The position numbers and the translations under genes are program-made. From positions 744,001 through 808,000 of the forward strand of contig NZ_PXYI01000003.1 in the NCBI RefSeq assembly GCF_003012735.1: a stretch of DNA of 64,000 nucleotides, read 5' to 3'. Origin of the DNA: Allosphingosinicella deserti (lineage in GTDB: Bacteria; Pseudomonadota; Alphaproteobacteria; Sphingomonadales; Sphingomonadaceae). The notes under the pieces were generated by a model. That model was given only the letters and a program-made list of their open reading frames with translations, had not been told where the DNA came from and did not search any database. Below are positions 43,366-52,327 of the stretch, piece after piece (the first letter of the stretch is position 1; the number at the start of each line of letters is the position of its first letter).

Positions 43366-43456
43366 CATCCGCCTGCTGTCTCGCACGCTCCATCTGCAGA
43401 CCCGAGATAGACGCTGCGACCGGTCCGGTTGCGGCGCTGTCGATAAGGATCGTGAG

Positions 43457-44017
43457 ATGAAGCTACGCCAGGTCTCGGCGCTGCCGGCATTGCTTGCGGC
43501 AACGGCCGCTATGGTCCCGCTGCAGGCGCAAACTGTATCCGTCGCCGCGCCGCCGTCTCCAGCCGAGCGCAGGCCATTGCCTCCGCCCAGTGCCGCCGAC
43601 ACGGCACTGACCTGCGCCGAACTCGGAACCGAGATCAATGGTCTCTACGCGTCGCTGAGCGGGCAGGCGCAGGCGCTCAGCGACACGATGGACGGCGTCA
43701 TTCAGCTTCACAAGGACAATGCGGCAGACGTCGCGGCGACGGCAAGAGCCGCAGAGGCCCGCGCCGCGCTCTCGGGGCTGACCGACCTCGCCAACGTCAT
43801 CCCGGGCGCCGGCATGGTCGCTGGCGTCACCGCCTCCGCGGCACTCTCGGCGGCGACCGGTCCGTTGAGCACCTCCGGCAAGATCGCGGAGCAGCAGGCC
43901 GCGCTGCGGTCTTTGGAGGAGAGGATGAAACAGGTCAAGGCGCACGCGTCCAGGGCTCTCCCGGACGCGGCACGCCTCGAGCAATTGCTGGCGCTGAGCG
44001 TAGCCAGGCATTGCTGA
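43457..44017 (+). CDS. Small secreted protein, two-cysteine family (paralogue of the 55177 gene product)
   Basis: Translation from the ATG at 43457 gives 186 aa with a signal peptide (MKLRQVSALPALLAATAAMV, cleavage near LQAQ). The mature part has a Pro-rich stretch, TCAELGTEINGLYASL, an Ala/Gly-rich hydrophobic segment (PGAGMVAGVTASAALSAATG) and the C-terminus RLEQLLALSVARHC. The 55177-55632 product has the same order: TCEDVAREQAEIN, a Gly/Ala segment and RLDRLAKIGAYRQC. The two cysteines probably form a disulfide. Function unknown; the shared promoter repeats suggest co-regulation. Confidence 0.75.
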   Translation: MKLRQVSALPALLAATAAMVPLQAQTVSVAAPPSPAERRPLPPPSAADTALTCAELGTEINGLYASLSGQAQALSDTMDGVIQLHKDNAADVAATARAAEARAALSGLTDLANVIPGAGMVAGVTASAALSAATGPLSTSGKIAEQQAALRSLEERMKQVKAHASRALPDAARLEQLLALSVARHC

Positions 44018-44030
44018 GGCCCCGCCGGGT

Positions 44031-44657
44031 TCAGGGCACCACGAACGTCGTGGTGCTGATCCGGTGGAGGACGGCAACGGATCCGCCGGGCAGCTGGGCG
44101 CCGCCTTCCTCCTTCTGCGTCGCGGAGAGCAGATAGCGGCCCTGTTCACGGGTCGGCACGTCGACCTCTCCGCGCGCGTCGGTGACGAGCGTCTTCGACC
44201 ATTTGTCCGGCGTGATGACGACGATCTTCGCAGCGGGAACCGGCTTGCCGTCGCGGATCAGCACGAAACGGGTGCCGTTTGCGCGTACGGGGGTGATCTC
44301 CAGCGGAAGCAACGCCTTGGGATCGCTGCGGCCGGCGCGCGCGTGATAGACGACACCCTCTTTCCGGGCGTCGGGTCCCCATGGCACGAACACGGTGTCG
44401 TCGGTGGCGCGAACGTCGCCGGCCGCGACCTCCACTTCGAGGTAGCCGGCCTTGCGGACCGGGGCGGCGCCGGCCGGGGAGAGCAGGCGCGGTGCCTTCA
44501 GTTTCTCGAATTCGGGATCGCCACCATCAGGCAGAGGCTCGGCAGGTTCGCCGAGATAGATGCGCGCCGGCCCGTCGCCGTCGCGCTCGATCCAGATTTC
44601 ATGCGCTTCGGCCGTACCCGACAGCGCGAGCAGCACGGCCGCAAGTGTCTTCTTCAT
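44031..44657 (-). CDS. DUF4198 family periplasmic protein
   Basis: A 208-aa protein with signal peptide MKKTLAAVLLALSGTAEA followed directly by HEIWIERDGDGPA, the histidine-led mature start typical of DUF4198 proteins, which are linked with metal-uptake loci. A beta-rich C-terminal half (KIVVITPDKWSKTLVTDARG) suggests an Ig-like fold. It lies 36 bp after the DUF3325 gene in the same direction and probably ends the iron operon. It converges on the secreted-protein gene with 13 bp between stops. Confidence 0.8.
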   Translation of the reverse strand: MKKTLAAVLLALSGTAEAHEIWIERDGDGPARIYLGEPAEPLPDGGDPEFEKLKAPRLLSPAGAAPVRKAGYLEVEVAAGDVRATDDTVFVPWGPDARKEGVVYHARAGRSDPKALLPLEITPVRANGTRFVLIRDGKPVPAAKIVVITPDKWSKTLVTDARGEVDVPTREQGRYLLSATQKEEGGAQLPGGSVAVLHRISTTTFVVP

Positions 44658-44693
44658 CGATCTTGCTCCTGAATGGACGAGGGAAGATTGCGG

Positions 44694-44990
44694 TCAACGA
44701 TGCCCACGTCGCGGATCCTGCCGGCGACCGGGAACCAGGTTGAGGAACAGGAAAACGATCGCGGCACCGAGCATCGTCGCGCCCGTCCACAGGATCGGTC
44801 CGACGATGCCGCCGGCGACCGCCCAGGCGAGGGGCAAGGCACCGACAAGAGCCCCCCAGCCAGCGGCGCGCATCCGCTTCTTGCGCCTCGCCGTCGGGAA
44901 TCGTCCGAGCCAGCGTTGGTGATGACCCTCGCTCGCGAGCCCGAACAGAGCGAAGCCGAGAATACAGAGCAGAAGGACGAGGATGGTCAT
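44694..44990 (-). CDS. DUF3325 family small membrane protein
   Basis: 98 aa from the ATG at 44990, which overlaps the PepSY stop (ATGA). Three hydrophobic segments (TILVLLLCILGFALFGLAS, GALVGALPLAWAVAGGIVG, GATMLGAAIVFLFLNLV) with a basic loop HHQRWLGRFPTARRKKR. DUF3325 proteins accompany PepSY proteins and siderophore receptors; the role is unknown. Confidence 0.75.
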   Translation of the reverse strand: MTILVLLLCILGFALFGLASEGHHQRWLGRFPTARRKKRMRAAGWGALVGALPLAWAVAGGIVGPILWTGATMLGAAIVFLFLNLVPGRRQDPRRGHR

Positions 44991-46597
44991 TCGGCGGGCT
45001 CCAGGATCGGCGTCGCCGGCGCAGGGACGACCCGCCTGGCGCGGCTTTTCCGCAGTTCGGGACGAAAGCGCGCGACCCGAACCGCGATCGTTCCGGCGAA
45101 GAGCCCGAAGGCCGCGAGGGCGAGGTCGATTGCGGCGAGCATCCAATCGCCCGCGGCCAGCCAGGCGGGCAGGCCACGCTCCGTGGCCGCAACATTGTAG
45201 ACCGGGATCGCGGCAAGCAGCGCGCCGGTGATGCCGAACAGAGCCGGCCATGCCGCCTTGGGGCGACAGGCGAGGGCGACGAGACCGGCAGCGGCCCAGG
45301 CGATGAAGAGCGCATGCACCTCCCACTCCGCACGGCCCCGCATTCCCGCCGGCAGCAGGCGGTTCGCCCACAACAGGCAGGCAATGCCGAGTGGAAAGCC
45401 GGCGATCACCGCAACGTTGAGCCGCTCGACGACTCGGAAGCCGAAATAGGGCCTTGCCGGATCGGGCAGCTTCTCCCGGCGCTTCACGGTCCACAGCACC
45501 AGGCCGCTCGCGACCATGGCGCTGCCCGCAACGCCGCACAGGAAATAGATCCAGCGCAGGCCGTCGTCGGCGAAGCGGCCGGCATGGAGGCCGATCATCG
45601 CACCCGCGGTCACCGCCGCCCCGCCCGGCGCGGGCGATCGCCACACCAGGCGGCCGGAGACGCCATCATAGGTAAGTCGCGGCGTCCGCGACGACAGCAT
45701 CGAAGCGGAGCTTTGGCTCACCGTGATCCGCGCCGCGGCGTCGCCGGGATCGCTGACTTCGATGAATCCGGCGGGGGCGCCGAAGCGGCGCTGGGCGTCC
45801 TGCACCACGATGCGAAGATCGGCGAGCGGTGCTGCCCGGCCGGTCCGCTCGACCGCCTGCGCCTGCGGGAACAGGGCGTCGAAGATCCTTGCTTCGTCAC
45901 TGTAATTGGCGACCACCGCCCAGGGCATCAGCATCGCCATTAAAGTGACCAGACCCGTGTAGGTGATCATCAGGTGGAACGGGAGCGCGAGAACCGCGGT
46001 GGCATTGTGCCCGTCGAGCCACGACCTCTGGCCCTTTGACCGGCGCAACGTGAAGAAGTCCCGGAAGATCTTCTTGTGAGTGACGAGGCCGCTGAGGATC
46101 GCAACCAGCATCATCATCGTCGCGAAGCCGACCAGCCATCGCGCCCAGATCACCGGCATGTAGTGAAGATCGAAGTGGAAGCGGTAGAAGAACTCGCCGC
46201 CGCGGGTCTCGCGAGCATGCGCCGGAGCGCCGTCCGCGCCGATCAGCGCCTGGTTGTCACGGCGGCCGCCGCGTCGCCGCGGCTCGCCCTTCTTGACCTG
46301 CGGTTGCCAGAACAGCTGTGCGCCCGGTGTCCGTGCACTGGGCATCGTGATGAACCAGCTCTTCGCGTCGGGCGCCTTCGACTGCAGAAAGCGCTGTGCG
46401 CCGGCGAGGACCTGCATCGGCTGCTCGACCCGGGCGAGTTCCGGCCGCATCCAGCGGTTCATGCCTTCGCGCCAGAAGGCGATCGTGCCGGCGACGAACA
46501 CCAGGAACAGGATCCAGCCGAGCAGCAGCCCCGACCAGGTGTGGAGGAACGCCTGTGATTGGCGGAAGCCTCTGGTGTTGGTGTCCATGGTGTTCAT
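44987..46597 (-). CDS. PepSY-associated membrane protein (iron-uptake linked)
   Basis: A 536-aa membrane protein starting at the ATG at 46597 (a second ATG lies three codons later). It begins with FLHTWSGLLLGWILFLVFVA, the PepSY_TM first helix with histidine. Further blocks are YRFHFDLHYMPVIWARWLVG, FFTLRRSKGQRSWLDGHNAT and WIYFLCGVAGSAMVASGLVL. PepSY_TM proteins are thought to act as inner-membrane ferric-siderophore reductases, using the paired histidines for heme. It is coupled to DUF3325 by ATGA and to DUF3649 by a 4-bp overlap. Confidence 0.88.
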   Translation of the reverse strand: MNTMDTNTRGFRQSQAFLHTWSGLLLGWILFLVFVAGTIAFWREGMNRWMRPELARVEQPMQVLAGAQRFLQSKAPDAKSWFITMPSARTPGAQLFWQPQVKKGEPRRRGGRRDNQALIGADGAPAHARETRGGEFFYRFHFDLHYMPVIWARWLVGFATMMMLVAILSGLVTHKKIFRDFFTLRRSKGQRSWLDGHNATAVLALPFHLMITYTGLVTLMAMLMPWAVVANYSDEARIFDALFPQAQAVERTGRAAPLADLRIVVQDAQRRFGAPAGFIEVSDPGDAAARITVSQSSASMLSSRTPRLTYDGVSGRLVWRSPAPGGAAVTAGAMIGLHAGRFADDGLRWIYFLCGVAGSAMVASGLVLWTVKRREKLPDPARPYFGFRVVERLNVAVIAGFPLGIACLLWANRLLPAGMRGRAEWEVHALFIAWAAAGLVALACRPKAAWPALFGITGALLAAIPVYNVAATERGLPAWLAAGDWMLAAIDLALAAFGLFAGTIAVRVARFRPELRKSRARRVVPAPATPILEPAE

Positions 46598-46908
46598 GGC
46601 CGCCCACTCATCGCGATCGACGTCCAGGCGATCGTGCCGGCGGCTCCGCCGGCCAAAGCGAGCGTCCAGAAGGCCCGCCAGCCGCTGCGGGCGGCAAAGG
46701 CCCACATCGCGGCGACTGCGCAGATGACGAACGCGATCAGCGAGGCTACGATCGTGGCCTCGCTCCGTGCGCCGGGTAGCAGCCGGGCAATGGCCATCGC
46801 CCAAAGGCTGGCCACTGCATAACCGAGCGGTATCGCCGAGACCACGCGCAGGGCCATGTCGCCGCGGCGACGCCAGGCGCTCGCCTCGAAAGTGCCGGCC
46901 CTGCTCAC
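46594..46908 (-). CDS. DUF3649 family membrane protein
   Basis: A 104-aa protein with three hydrophobic segments (LRVVSAIPLGYAVASLWAMA, TIVASLIAFVICAVAAMWAF, WTLALAGGAAGTIAWTSI). This is the usual partner between siderophore receptor and PepSY genes. It starts with an ATG overlapping the receptor stop (ATGA). Function unknown. Confidence 0.75.
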   Translation of the reverse strand: MSRAGTFEASAWRRRGDMALRVVSAIPLGYAVASLWAMAIARLLPGARSEATIVASLIAFVICAVAAMWAFAARSGWRAFWTLALAGGAAGTIAWTSIAMSGRP

Positions 46909-49157
46909 GGGAAAGCGACCCTGACGGTCGCGAACACGGAGCGTGGGCTTCCGTAATAATTGCCCCGCCCTGTCGACGAGATCCGCGAATAATATGTGCG
47001 GTCGAGCAGATTGTTGACGTTGACCGATACGGACAGCTGCTCGCTGATCTTGTAGCCGGCGCGCAGGTCGAGGACCGCGTAGCTTCCCTGTCGAACAATC
47101 GACGAACGCGTGCGCAGGCTGCCATCGGCGTTGAACGCCGCGGGGTTGCCGCCGTGGGTCGCGCTGAACCAGGTGAGGCTCCCGCCAAGGCTGGCGCCCT
47201 TGAACGGCCCATCCGCCGGCGCGTAATTGGTGAACATCTTGACCATGTGCTTGGGGATCACCGGCACGAACGAGATGCCTTCGAACTGCGCGTTGGTGTC
47301 CTCCAGATATTTGTTGCGATTGTAGGTGTAGCCGCCGTTGACGCGCCAGCCCGGCAGGATCTCGCCATTGGCTTCGACCTCGATGCCGCGCGAGCGCACC
47401 TTGCCGATCTGGAGCACGACTCCGGGCAGATCGGGATCGCTGAACAGGCGGTTCGATTGAGTGATCTGATAGGCTGCGGCCGATAGTAGAAGGCGGTCGC
47501 TGAACAGGGCAAGCTTGCTCCCGGCTTCATATTGCGATCCGATCAGAGGCTGGATGTCGCTGCCGTCTGCCCGCGGCAGTGACGAGCTTTGGGGGGTGAA
47601 GCTGTCCGCATAGCTCGCGTAGACATTGAGCGCGTCGGTGATGTCCCAGACGAGCCCAACATACGGCGTGAAGCGTTCCTCGATGCTGTAGCCGGTCTGC
47701 GGCAGCAATCGGGGCAGCAATGTCGTGCTGTTCGTGTCCCACCAGGTGACGCGTCCGCCGCCGACCAGGGTAAGGCCCTGCACTGGCGACAGGCGCATCT
47801 GCCCATAGAGTCCGTATTGCTCGATCTCGGTCTCGGTGCCGCCATAGACCTGGGTGACCGGCCCGGCCGGTCCCTGGAACGGCGGCAACGGGCCGTAGGG
47901 ATCGAGCGGCGGCTCTGTCGGGGAGACCGGATCGTAGACGTCGATCCGGGCATAATTGGAGAGTCGCGTGAAGTAGGAAAGCGAGGAGCTTGCCTGATAA
48001 TCGGCGCCGAGGATCAGCGTCTGGTCGCGTCCGAAGGCAGAGACGCTGCCGATGCCGTTCACGTCGAACGAGCGGGTCTTGAGGAAGCTGTCGCCGCGAT
48101 AGGCGATGTGGCTGGTGACGCCGTTGTTCGGCGTGATCGGCTGGTTGCCGATATAGGAATAGACGTCGATGCGGTCGACGTCGGTGACGAGCCCGGTTGC
48201 CCGCAAGCTCCACCGGTCGCTGATCTGATGGGCGAGCTCCACGAAGCCGGTCCAGCTTTCCGAGCGGAAGCGATTCCAGTCGGCGCCGAGATAGGTAGAG
48301 CGGGGAATGTCGAGCAACTGGCCGTCGCTGCCGTCGAGCCCGCCGATCAGGCCGGGGAGGCCGGACTGGATTGCCGGCTTGAAGCGATCGTAGGTGGCGC
48401 CGAAGGTGAGGGTGGTGCGAGCGTCGAGGTCGATCGATCCGACGGCGAATGCACCGATCCGGTTGCGATGCGCGACATCGAAGAACTGGTCCTGGTCCTG
48501 CAGCATCGCGCCGACACGGAGCCCGGCGGCGTCCCCGATCGGGGTAGACGCATCGAGCTCGAGACGGACATTGTCGTAGCTGCCGTAACCCGCAGAGCCC
48601 TGGATTCGCAGCGTGTCCAGCGGCCGCTTGCGCACCAGGTTGATGCTGCCAGCAGGGTTGCCCGATCCGCTGAACAGGCCGGCCGGCCCGCGCAGCACTT
48701 CCAGGCGATCATAGAAGAACAGATCCGGCACCACGGCGGGGAAGCCGAAGGCGAGGGTGGGCACGCCGTCCACCAGGTAATTGTTGATCGCAAAGCCGCG
48801 CGACAGGAAGGACGGATCCTCGCTGCCGACGCCGTTCACGGTGATCCCCGCCGTGGCGGTGAGTGCGTCCTCGAGCGTGAACAGATTCTGCGCCTCGATC
48901 TGCTCGCGATCGATCACCGTCACCGTATTGGGGACGTCCTTCAGCGGAGTCAGCGTCTTGCCGACTTCCTTGCCATAGCTCTTGCCGACAATGACGATCT
49001 CGTCGGCCGCATCCGCCGCGTCGATGCCGGCATCGGCTTCAAGGCTTCCGAAAGCGTCAGCCACTTCTCGCGCCGTGCCTGCAACCTCGCCTGCAAGAGC
49101 GGGCACCGCTCCACCGACCGCCGCAGCACCCGCAAGCAGCACACTCAAACTTCGCAC
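46905..49157 (-). CDS. TonB-dependent siderophore receptor
   Basis: A 750-aa protein with a signal peptide (MRSLSVLLAGAAAVGGAVPA, cleavage near ALAG). The plug has DEIVIVGKSYGKEVGKTLTP, FLSRGFAINNYLVDGVPTLA and LEVLRGPAGLFSGSGNPAGS, the GPAGLFSGSG form typical of siderophore receptors. The barrel ends SVFATVRVAFP. It heads an operon of iron-linked membrane proteins (DUF3649, PepSY, DUF3325, probably DUF4198). A Fur-like box lies 53-71 bases upstream. The cognate siderophore cannot be told from the sequence, and no biosynthesis genes are present. Confidence 0.92.
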   Translation of the reverse strand: MRSLSVLLAGAAAVGGAVPALAGEVAGTAREVADAFGSLEADAGIDAADAADEIVIVGKSYGKEVGKTLTPLKDVPNTVTVIDREQIEAQNLFTLEDALTATAGITVNGVGSEDPSFLSRGFAINNYLVDGVPTLAFGFPAVVPDLFFYDRLEVLRGPAGLFSGSGNPAGSINLVRKRPLDTLRIQGSAGYGSYDNVRLELDASTPIGDAAGLRVGAMLQDQDQFFDVAHRNRIGAFAVGSIDLDARTTLTFGATYDRFKPAIQSGLPGLIGGLDGSDGQLLDIPRSTYLGADWNRFRSESWTGFVELAHQISDRWSLRATGLVTDVDRIDVYSYIGNQPITPNNGVTSHIAYRGDSFLKTRSFDVNGIGSVSAFGRDQTLILGADYQASSSLSYFTRLSNYARIDVYDPVSPTEPPLDPYGPLPPFQGPAGPVTQVYGGTETEIEQYGLYGQMRLSPVQGLTLVGGGRVTWWDTNSTTLLPRLLPQTGYSIEERFTPYVGLVWDITDALNVYASYADSFTPQSSSLPRADGSDIQPLIGSQYEAGSKLALFSDRLLLSAAAYQITQSNRLFSDPDLPGVVLQIGKVRSRGIEVEANGEILPGWRVNGGYTYNRNKYLEDTNAQFEGISFVPVIPKHMVKMFTNYAPADGPFKGASLGGSLTWFSATHGGNPAAFNADGSLRTRSSIVRQGSYAVLDLRAGYKISEQLSVSVNVNNLLDRTYYSRISSTGRGNYYGSPRSVFATVRVAFP

Positions 49158-49599
49158 GTCCTTTGACCCCCGTAATGATTCGTCAGGTGCTGATAGCTGT
49201 GGCGCTCTTGCGAGTCATTAGCATTATCAATAGCAGGGCGGTTATTCTCAGCAGCGGCTCATTCGATCGTCGCGTCCTATGATGCATCCTGGGGCGAGCA
49301 GGCTTTCAAATATGCCGGGCGGACCCAGGAACCAGATCGAGTGCTCGCGAGGCTGTGGCCGCCCGCGATGCAGATCGGATCAGGCGATCGGCGGCCGCGA
49401 CGACTCCGTCGGAGAGAAGGTTATCGGAGTCACTGCCGGTGTGCGGCATCCGGAAGATGTCGCCGGGCTCGTCGATGCCGCCGTGGCGCACTCGGGAGGC
49501 TGGATCTCGTGGATGGCGACTATATCGCACGTTGATCCGGTGCGTCGCGGGATCGATCGGATGCGCTGCCGTTCGCCTGATGAAGCATCGGAGTGTTGC
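49158..49599. other. Intergenic region without a gene (promoter of the iron operon)
   Basis: Between the siderophore receptor start and the DUF3617 terminator I see no credible gene. The receptor-proximal 100 bases are A+T-richer and hold the Fur-like box. ORFs in the remainder have no ribosome-binding sites or family motifs; the stretch may be gene remnants. Confidence 0.5.
49210..49228 (-). promoter_or_regulatory. Fur-like box upstream of the siderophore receptor
   Basis: On the minus strand GATAATGCTAATGACTCGC matches the first two hexamers of the GATAATGATAATCATTATC Fur box (11 of 12 bases); the third hexamer is poor. The position and the gene content of the operon support iron repression. 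Confidence 0.5.
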
Positions 49600-49630
49600 A
49601 GGGTCGGCCGGAGGGGAAGGAGCCGGCCCT
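49600..49630. terminator. Hairpin after the DUF3617 lipoprotein gene
   Basis: AGGGTCGGC (49600-49608) and GCCGGCCCT (49622-49630) form a 9-bp stem with one G-U pair. It lies 15 bases beyond the gene's stop on the minus strand. Confidence 0.5.
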
Positions 49631-49645
49631 GCATCGAGAGCGACG

Positions 49646-50167
49646 TCAGCCCACGTCCGCGGGCTCCGGAATACACGTGCCGACATAGCGGCTCTCGATT
49701 TTGATGTCGGTGTTCTCGATCTTCTGGCCAGGTACGCCCAGGCCGAGCTTGAGATCGGCGGTCATGTGGGTGCTGAAGTCGCCGGAATAGGTGCCCTGGA
49801 GCGTCGCATTGGCATGTTCGCTCGAGCAGACCGCATCGATCGCGATGGAGTTGCCGCTGCGGCGAAGGTCGAACTTCGAGCAGGATTTGGCATCGAGCGC
49901 GCCGAATTGCTCGAGCAGATTGTCCTCCGCCCCGATGCACACGGTTTCGGGCTCCTCCCCGGGTTCGTCCGTCGACGAGGTGGATCGCCAGAGGCCTGGC
50001 CGCAGCTGCGGCAGGGCGGAAACCTTCTCGCCGGCCTTTGCCTCCGCGGTGACGGTCGGGGCCGCCCCGTTGTCGGCATGGTCGGGTCGGCCGCAGCCGG
50101 CAAGCGGCAGAGACAGCGCCGTGATGACCGTCGCCATCAGGGCGAGGCGCGTGTTCGATTGAAGCAT
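49646..50167 (-). CDS. DUF3617-type lipoprotein
   Basis: Translation from the ATG at 50167 gives 173 aa; the signal (MLQSNTRLALMATVITALSL, then PLAGC) ends in a lipobox, so it should be a lipoprotein. The mature part has LRPGLWRSTSSTDEPGEEPE, ETVCIGAED, KSCSKFDLRRSGNSIAIDA and a final pair of cysteines, matching the DUF3617 pattern of a small disulfide-bonded beta-barrel-like domain found throughout sphingomonads. A second DUF3617-like gene lies at 55701. It is 19 bp downstream of the DUF805 gene. Confidence 0.8.
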   Translation of the reverse strand: MLQSNTRLALMATVITALSLPLAGCGRPDHADNGAAPTVTAEAKAGEKVSALPQLRPGLWRSTSSTDEPGEEPETVCIGAEDNLLEQFGALDAKSCSKFDLRRSGNSIAIDAVCSSEHANATLQGTYSGDFSTHMTADLKLGLGVPGQKIENTDIKIESRYVGTCIPEPADVG

Positions 50168-50186
50168 CTTGTTACGTCCTGTTCGG

Positions 50187-50621
50187 TCAGCGGCGAGTGT
50201 GCAGTGGCGGCGAGATCGCCTTTTCGTGCTCGCCGGGAGCAAGGCCGATCCAGAGCAGGAAGCCGAGCGCCAGGATCATCGACAATGTGCCGACCAGAAC
50301 GGCAATTCCGCCGGGGACCATCGCGGTGCCGAGGAGCGCCGGGTTGGAGATGCTCGCCGCAGTGACGATGGCAAGCAGCGCGGAGACGGTGCAGAGGCCG
50401 ATGGGCAGCAGCGCGATGGCCGGTGCGCGGCCCATGTCGCGAAGGCGACGCATCGCGAGGCAGGTCCACGGGTAAAGAAGCAGGATCGAGGCGATCGATC
50501 CGACGATCGGGATGAAGCCGAGCACGATGCCCGCTACGAGCAGCACTGCCCCCGCCACCCAGAAATCTCGTCGCGAGACACTGCCGTGGGCGGAGGTATA
50601 GAGCGGGAGGAGGTCTTGCAT
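50187..50621 (-). CDS. DUF805 family membrane protein
   Basis: A 144-aa protein with four hydrophobic segments; the hallmark MRRLRDMGRAPAIALLP (RRLRDxGRS-type loop) and an N-terminal SVSRRDFWVAG (RRxFW) identify DUF805. Function unknown. Its gene is upstream of and in line with the DUF3617 lipoprotein gene. Confidence 0.85.
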   Translation of the reverse strand: MQDLLPLYTSAHGSVSRRDFWVAGAVLLVAGIVLGFIPIVGSIASILLLYPWTCLAMRRLRDMGRAPAIALLPIGLCTVSALLAIVTAASISNPALLGTAMVPGGIAVLVGTLSMILALGFLLWIGLAPGEHEKAISPPLHTRR

Positions 50622-50665
50622 CTGGAATGGTCCTTTGATTGTGCGTGTGCGGGGGTAAGTGTCGC

Positions 50666-50687
50666 GCCGCGCCTAGGCAGGCGCGGC
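50666..50687. terminator. Hairpin after the LAPL-repeat protein gene
   Basis: GCCGCGCCT (50666-50674) and AGGCGCGGC (50679-50687) form a perfect 9-bp stem with a 4-base loop, 38 bases beyond the stop of the 50726-52213 gene on the minus strand. Confidence 0.6.
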
Positions 50688-50725
50688 CGAGTTCATGATG
50701 GGGGGATCGTGCCGACGGATGGCAG

Positions 50726-52213
50726 TCACCAGTCCGGCTCCTCCGCGGGCGGTACGACCAGGGTGGCGGTGAGGGTGCCGTCGGTGACGGTGAACGGAGC
50801 CACTAAAGTGGGTGCATCGAACAGCACGCGCAGCCGCGCAGCCGCCCCGGGCTGGATCGGCGCCATGCCGGTCGGAGCGGCGCGCGGGCCGCGGATCGAG
50901 AAGGTCTCGCGGCGGCTGACGATCGCCTGTCCGGCGGCGCTGCGACCAGCGAAAACGAGGTTGCTTCCGCCGAGATACTGAAGCGCTGCGCTGCGATTTC
51001 GGGCCGTGAAGAACAACTCGAACTTGCCTCCGGGAACCGGTGACGCCTTGTCGAGCCGAACCTCGACATTCTTGAGCGGCACGAAAGCGGCGTTGGAGAC
51101 GTCGGGCGCAGGCAAAGCGGGGCTGCGCAAGGCCGGATCGCCGGGAAGATCGAAGGTGGCGGGCGGGGCGCCGTTCTGTTGCACGGAGAGACTGACGAGG
51201 TTCGATCGGACGGCTTCCGGATCCAGCACGAACCGCAATTGCTGGGTGTTGCCGGGCGCTACATTGGGCATCAGCGCGAACGGGCGGGTCGGGCCGCTGC
51301 CCGGCATCCAGATCGCGCGGGTGCTGACGGCCAGTCCGTCGGCATCGGCGATCGACACGGTCCAGTCGCCGTTCGCGAGCAATTTCGCGGCCCGCGAATC
51401 GTTGCGCAGCGTCAACGTGACGCTGACCGCGCCTTTCGCCTCGACGGCGACCCTGTCGAGCCGCGCCGAGAATTCCCGGAGACGCGCAAAACCGTCCCTC
51501 CCTGGCCGGACCGGGGCTGCGGTGCTGCCACCGGCTCCCGGCTGCGACGGTGCATTGCCGGGCGCGTTCGGTCCTTCCCCGCTGCCCGAGGGGCCCTTCG
51601 CGCCGCCGCCACCACCACTCCCAGCACCAGCACCAGCACCAGCACCAGCACCAGCACCACCACTAGCACCACCACCAGCACCGGCGCCTCCACTTCCCCC
51701 CAGGCCGCCAGTCGTCTTCGAAGGGGGACTGCTGGGAGGCGAGCCTCCCAGCGGCCCGCCGGCACTATCGTCCAAGGCGAGCTCTTCGCCGCCATCTTCC
51801 TCTTCGGAGGGAGGCGTGCCGGCGGGAACAAGTTCGTGATATTCGCGCACTGTCTGGTGGCACGTCTTGCGGCCCCCCCAACTGATCTCGAAATCGCCAC
51901 AGGGGTCGATGCGCTTGCGGGTCACCAGCACCCAGCCATTTTCGGGCTTCGCGATTTCGATCTCGTCGATGTGGGTGGTCTTGCCGGGCTTGCGGGCCTT
52001 GCGGGGCTTCTCGGGGATCAGCGGTGCCAGCGAATCGCTATCCTCCGGCACGAGGGGGGCAAGGAGATCGTCGTCGGATTGCGGCGGCGCCGGCGGGACC
52101 AATGGCGCCAGCATGTCGCTGTCGCTCGACTGACCGACAGCGGGCGCAGCGACGCTCGCCGCGGCGGCGGCGGCGAGGAGGGAGGGAAGCATTTTCGAAC
52201 GGGCGCGGAACAT
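50726..52213 (-). CDS. Secreted LAPL-repeat protein A
   Basis: The start is the ATG at 52213, which begins a signal peptide (MFRARSKMLPSLLAAAAAAS, cleavage near AVGQ); 495 aa. The mature N-terminus has three acidic/Pro repeats: SDMLAPLVPP, DDLLAPLVPE, DSLAPLIPE. A Lys/Arg-rich linker is followed by NGWVLVTRKRIDPCGDFEIS...KTCHQTVREYHELVP, a small two-cysteine unit. Then comes a long Gly/Ala linker from a hexamer repeat (about 150-215), and a C-terminal half of two beta-rich domains (SVTLTLRNDSRAAKLLANGD; NVEVRLDKASPVPGGKFELF). The LAPL repeats and two-cysteine unit recur in the 63077-63898 protein. No known family recognised. It is divergent from the SARP-propeller gene. Confidence 0.75.
   Translation of the reverse strand: MFRARSKMLPSLLAAAAAASVAAPAVGQSSDSDMLAPLVPPAPPQSDDDLLAPLVPEDSDSLAPLIPEKPRKARKPGKTTHIDEIEIAKPENGWVLVTRKRIDPCGDFEISWGGRKTCHQTVREYHELVPAGTPPSEEEDGGEELALDDSAGGPLGGSPPSSPPSKTTGGLGGSGGAGAGGGASGGAGAGAGAGAGAGSGGGGGAKGPSGSGEGPNAPGNAPSQPGAGGSTAAPVRPGRDGFARLREFSARLDRVAVEAKGAVSVTLTLRNDSRAAKLLANGDWTVSIADADGLAVSTRAIWMPGSGPTRPFALMPNVAPGNTQQLRFVLDPEAVRSNLVSLSVQQNGAPPATFDLPGDPALRSPALPAPDVSNAAFVPLKNVEVRLDKASPVPGGKFELFFTARNRSAALQYLGGSNLVFAGRSAAGQAIVSRRETFSIRGPRAAPTGMAPIQPGAAARLRVLFDAPTLVAPFTVTDGTLTATLVVPPAEEPDW
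51621..51680. repeat. Hexanucleotide microsatellite inside the LAPL-A gene
   Basis: Six perfect CCAGCA units (51621-51656), then degenerate copies with CCACCA and CTAGCA up to about 51680. It encodes part of the Gly/Ala linker. Units of six keep the frame, so slippage would change linker length, not expression. Confidence 0.85.
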
Positions 52214-52286
52214 CGGGTCGCTTTCAGCCTTGTGTCGGGTCGGCCGGTCGGATGTCCGACGGGCGCGTGTCGGCACGGCGAGACAG

Positions 52287-52303
52287 CGTCAAAATGGCGT
52301 GAA
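52287..52303 (-). promoter_or_regulatory. Direct repeat TTCACG-N5-TTGACG (11-bp period)
   Basis: On the minus strand TTTCACGCCATTTTGACG: the first element is complementary to 52298-52303, the second (one mismatch) to 52287-52292. It is 73 bases upstream of the LAPL-A start, in coding orientation. Member of the four-site set. Confidence 0.5.
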
Positions 52304-52327
52304 ACTCGGTCCCCTGGGCTCTTTCGC

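Noticed and set aside
49279-49704. Plus- and minus-strand frames in the region before the DUF3617 gene
   Set aside because: No ribosome-binding sites and no motifs; composition as expected for shadow frames.
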